In this document: positions 61,901-64,000 of the stretch, piece after piece
Position numbering within the stretch: the stretch's first letter is position 1
Layout: every line of letters starts with the position of its first letter
Source of the DNA: Spirochaetes bacterium RBG_16_49_21
GTDB lineage: Bacteria; Spirochaetota; UBA4802; UBA5550
DNA: 64,000 nt
Assembly: GCA_001829495.1 (NCBI GenBank)
Contig: MIBJ01000008.1
Location: 1 to 64,000, forward strand
Reading direction: 5' to 3'
Notes under the pieces: generated by a model
Seen by the model: the letters and a program-made list of their open reading frames with translations, nothing else
What the model was told of the DNA's origin: nothing
Database searches by the model: none
Translations under genes and position numbers: made by a program

Positions 61901-63727
61901 TGAAGAAATCCTTTTTAAAATGACATCCATGACCGTATATGACGTATCCAGCTTATTTATGACATCGGCGCTTATGATCAACCGGTTATCGTCATTGATT
62001 ATCGCCTCTTCATCTGCAAGCTGCTTTAAAATTTCAACGGCGAAAAAAGGATTGCCCCTGCTGTAATTTAAAATTAAATCGGATAATTCCCTTGTGTTTT
62101 CCATGGTTTGGCCCAGCAGACTCGCCATATATTCATTCATCTGAAAACTGTCCAAAGGTGACAGTTGAATTTCTTCGAGCGGATATCCGCTCTTTGTAAG
62201 ATACGAAATGAAATTTATTAAATTATGGTTCTCTGTTAACTCGTTGTCCCGGTATAATCCAATTATCAGCAGCGGGGATTTTGCGATATTTTTTGCTATC
62301 TCCATAAGGAAATTATAGCTGCTCTCGTCCAGCCACTGGAGATTATCAAGAATCAAGACGATGCCGTTTTCCACCGAGCTTAAGCTCAAAAATAACTTGC
62401 TTATCGTCATCAGGAAGCGTTTTGTTTCCCTGTCAGGCCGAAGCTCGACAAGCGATGCGGGATTTCCTATGATCTCGCGCATCATGGGATGAAATTTGAC
62501 TATTATTTCGCCAAGGTCGCCGATTTGCTGCTTGATCGATTCACTGATGATCTGTTTTTTGTTTTTTGGATATTCTTTAAAATATTTTATATAAGCAGTG
62601 AGCGCTTCCTTGATAGCTCCATAAGGCGTCTTATTTCCTCCGGAAAAGCTTTTTCCCTCTATGAACGTCCCCCGGTGGTAATAAATATTGCCGATCATCT
62701 CCTCGACCAGCCGCGTTTTGCCGATGCCGAACTCTCCGCTGATCAGACATATGCGCCCCTGGCCGTTCAGGGTGCCGTCAAATATCCGTATAAGCCGGTC
62801 ATATTCATTCTTTCTTCCAATAAGCTCGGACAGGTATTTTAATTTAGCGGACCGATCATTCGTGCCGGGCAAAAAATTCTTTTCACCCGACATATATTTC
62901 CTTAAATCGTCCAGTAGCGTTTGCGCATTCTGGTATCTGCGGTCGGGTTCTTTTTCCAGTAATTTCAGAACCATTTTTTCCAATACATCCGGGATTGAGG
63001 GATCAACATCCCTCAGCGGTTCGGGTAATAAGGCAATATGCTGGTGTATAATTGAGCTGACATCATTCCCCTTGTAGGGAAGCTGCCCGGTCAGGAGCTG
63101 ATAGAATATGATCCCCAGGGAATAGAGATCGCTGCGGTTATCCACATCCCTCTTGATAATGCCGCTCTGTTCCGGCGACATATAGCTGAAGGTGCTGATT
63201 ATTTCTTCAATGCCGCTGATTTTGCTGAAATCTTTTATCTGTGCAAAACCGAAATCTATTATCTTAATACTCCGGTAGCTCACATCATCAAGAACAAATA
63301 TGTTTCCCGGATTCAGCTCTTTATGCACTATATCCTGATTATGAATGGTCAGTAATGCTTCAACAATCTGCACAACAATATTTATTTTTTGGTCGATGGA
63401 CAGATTTCTTTGATCAATGAGTATAGTGTGGAGGCTTTTCCCTTCAATAGGCTCCATTACCAGATAATGAAGTCCGTCAACTTCCCCCACTTCGATTATT
63501 TTTATAATATTCGGGTGGTCAATGCGCGCTACGGCGGCCGTCTCACTGCGGAAGCGTATTATGTCCTCTTTTCGATTGGTGGTCCCGTCAAGTTTTACGA
63601 TTTTAATTATTACTTTTTTGTCGTTATCCAGCCTATTATACGCGCCGTACACATACGAGAAACCGCTTTCGGATATTTTCTCATTTATTTTATATTTATA
63701 ATTAATTATTTTTCCACGGAAGTCCAT
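58925..63727 (-). CDS. Kinase-like-AAA-TPR-GAF-GGDEF multidomain protein
   Basis: A protein of about 1600 residues. The N-terminal Hanks-type kinase domain keeps Lys42 and DFG (158-160), but the catalytic loop is HKELNPGN (135-142): the essential Asp is Glu, so activity is doubtful. Next are a PknK/AAA_16 ATPase (SGEFGIGKTRLVEEM, IVLILDNLQWLDESS), a long TPR-like region with clear repeats (about 900-1180), a GAF domain, and a C-terminal GGDEF domain (GRYGGDEFVIVLPE) with intact motif, so it likely makes c-di-GMP. It is the sister of the SpoIIE-ended protein at 15576 with a swapped output. Start MDFRGKIINYKY at 63727 has no clear ribosome site. Confidence 0.9.
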   Translation of the reverse strand: MDFRGKIINYKYKINEKISESGFSYVYGAYNRLDNDKKVIIKIVKLDGTTNRKEDIIRFRSETAAVARIDHPNIIKIIEVGEVDGLHYLVMEPIEGKSLHTILIDQRNLSIDQKINIVVQIVEALLTIHNQDIVHKELNPGNIFVLDDVSYRSIKIIDFGFAQIKDFSKISGIEEIISTFSYMSPEQSGIIKRDVDNRSDLYSLGIIFYQLLTGQLPYKGNDVSSIIHQHIALLPEPLRDVDPSIPDVLEKMVLKLLEKEPDRRYQNAQTLLDDLRKYMSGEKNFLPGTNDRSAKLKYLSELIGRKNEYDRLIRIFDGTLNGQGRICLISGEFGIGKTRLVEEMIGNIYYHRGTFIEGKSFSGGNKTPYGAIKEALTAYIKYFKEYPKNKKQIISESIKQQIGDLGEIIVKFHPMMREIIGNPASLVELRPDRETKRFLMTISKLFLSLSSVENGIVLILDNLQWLDESSYNFLMEIAKNIAKSPLLIIGLYRDNELTENHNLINFISYLTKSGYPLEEIQLSPLDSFQMNEYMASLLGQTMENTRELSDLILNYSRGNPFFAVEILKQLADEEAIINDDNRLIISADVINKLDTSYTVMDVILKRISSLNEIEKTILSYAAVMGSNFDIEVLFMITKYSDEDVVGAVDKAIELQLLKRDKSDNAIVLFAHNKIAEKFYQSINSEKRRMLHLTIARVLEEMHKDTIDRVLFELAHHYTEGGDKEKILEYAFPALVQARENYANEEAIKILSLLRSILEEKGRIGSDRWIDCMYILGQIYLTIGKCDESIEILNTLLKYIKTKPQKAGIYQMISQAFFIKGDWVSCELFGREGLSLLGERIPVRRFFVIVSLIKEIVVYTIRGFYPLKTDRALESAKSGKYKIIIDFYMTLDWMYILSDIIKFIRSVLRMLNISRRKIGKSRELGMSMAVFASLLMVIPFFKKAIAYHDRALKMRQDINDHFGVAQSLQFMGYCFCYQGDYSRSISYFHKAQEIFINIGDAWEIAMVMNGFGYNYFYLGSYDDTIKSFMEYLDISEKINDFYGISVASANLSLVYAQRGNFDESESQGSRSLALSKDKKLWYPHCFANINYGYLMMEKGNYDEAVHYFETARELYSENNFLKDYTIYLFSFLAEAYLEIYKIGQTGIQLNMIKRLCAESLKKTGNWRNHYSAALRVNAKYNVMAGKHEIAERYFKQSIQHAAALGRRYEIAKGLHEYGMFLKQRGKEDYAEARLKAAYQIFKEIDSAEYVKRMENLLGLTLREDLSSIKTMMEKQRIYSIIRVSQDISSIMNLDELIDKIMSVSIEVTGAQRGYLMIANDETGELGIVAEKNINTEIKSKRGEILTTVAEEVYKTGKPKLIANAMEDERYGKHPDVAEFGLKSILCIPLKHKDEVKGVCYLDNPLTASVFTLEAQDLLSIIMTQAAISIEIVRLYELGITDGLTKLVTHLHFQNILQKEINKSTRYKRELSLIMADIDHFKSFNDTYGHQAGDEVLKSVSRIIKSNIRNIDTAGRYGGDEFVIVLPETPVNEAEQIAERIRSIVADHEVEYQGKHLNVTLSLGVAIFPSQAYDRESLIKVADEALYLSKAKGKNRVTIPSL

Positions 63728-63821
63728 AATTAGTATAATATATAGAAAAAACACCTATGTTGCGAGAATAAATTTAGAGTTGAAAAATAACGCTACTAAT
63801 GCGTAATCAAGGAGGCCGGTT

Positions 63822-64000
63822 ATGGGTATAAAAACCACGCTCTTCGGATATCCGAAAATTGGAATCAAGCGTGAATTAAAAAATTTGGTAGAAGCGTATT
63901 GGGAATCCAAAATCCCGGAAAATGAGCTTTACCGGCAGGCTGAGGATCTGAATATGCGGCGAATCACCCGTCTGGTAGAGGCGGATCTCGACTACATCCC
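63822..64000 (+). CDS. metE: Cobalamin-independent methionine synthase, N-terminal part
   Basis: The frame starts at ATG 63822 behind aaggaggccggtt and continues past the window's end. The first 60 residues, with TTLFGYPKIGIKRELKNLVE and FRITRLVEADLDYIP-like ending (RRITRLVEADLDYIP), are the typical start of MetE, which transfers the methyl group of 5-methyltetrahydropteroyl-triglutamate to homocysteine. It diverges from the kinase-GGDEF gene; the gap of about 95 bases is short, so a riboswitch is unlikely. Only the N-terminal half-barrel's first helices are visible. Confidence 0.9.
   Translation, partial: MGIKTTLFGYPKIGIKRELKNLVEAYWESKIPENELYRQAEDLNMRRITRLVEADLDYI

Noticed and set aside
63728-63821. 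Riboswitch upstream of metE
   Set aside because: Less than 100 bases between the divergent genes, AT-rich, with no stem set matching SAM or cobalamin riboswitches that I can see.
1-64000. tRNA or rRNA genes
   Set aside because: No stretch with tRNA-like arms plus CCA end or rRNA-like conserved sequence was noticed on either strand; a covariance search would settle this.

Overview
The window looks like a chromosome segment of a free-living, motile-type Gram-negative bacterium with a very large signalling repertoire. It has outer-membrane porin-like and lipoprotein genes, two methyl-accepting chemotaxis proteins, a CheY/CheX/CheA-like set, c-di-GMP enzymes with a PilZ receptor, a 7TMR-DISM sensor, and several SpoIIE/RsbW/STAS partner-switching parts. 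This mix, with moderate GC and many multidomain sensor proteins, is most like Spirochaetota (Leptospira-like) or some former Deltaproteobacteria. No rRNA or other strict marker is present, so the assignment is tentative.

Layout. Positions 1-6400 are a degraded accessory region: a truncated VapC-type PIN toxin, an IS4-like transposase remnant, an intact thioesterase, a truncated short-chain dehydrogenase fused to a decayed run of defence-like genes (methylase tail, frameshifted Bro-N gene, frameshifted DprA-like gene, ATPase/helicase start), an intact two-gene ABC exporter, and a frameshifted NmrA-like gene. From 6700 to 20700, on the minus strand, lie a chemoreceptor, a substrate-binding lipoprotein, a PAS-GAF-GGDEF-EAL protein, a 7TMR-DISM/RsbW-type kinase and a 1717-residue kinase-ATPase-GAF-SpoIIE protein. 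From 20900 to 24800 lie an AlgX/AlgJ-like protein, an MBOAT acyltransferase and an Erg6-like sterol C-24 methyltransferase. Positions 24900-26250 are repeat-rich with small genes and a broken DUF559 gene. From 26250 to 36700 come a large Big_5-type lipoprotein, a FadL-like outer-membrane protein, tcdA, a second PAS-GGDEF-EAL protein and a B12-binding radical SAM enzyme. From 36900 to 40300 come PilZ and a cheY-cheX-CheA-like operon.

The most interesting feature is a four-gene cassette present twice, at 40875-44529 and 55150-58944. Each copy encodes, in the same order, an RsbW-like ATP-binding protein (161 aa in both), a STAS-like antagonist (123 aa in both), a SAM methyltransferase (465/463 aa) and a membrane SpoIIE-type phosphatase. 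Motif positions are collinear between the copies. The methyltransferase resembles, from memory, the PhcB-like family linked to fatty-acid methyl-ester signals. The cassette therefore reads as a phospho-switch controlling a methyltransferase, possibly one that makes a small signal. Each copy ends against a convergent minus-strand gene that it overlaps: an unknown 510-residue protein after copy 1, and a 1600-residue kinase-ATPase-GAF-GGDEF protein after copy 2.

Between the copies lie a second chemoreceptor diverging from a Cache-type periplasmic protein, a canonical STAS protein, a DUF6125-like protein, an AbrB-type regulator, a hybrid histidine kinase and an acyl-CoA dehydrogenase. The window ends in the start of metE. 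Short palindromic repeats (MITE-like elements, GC-rich hairpins, C/G-tract repeats) punctuate the intergenic regions.
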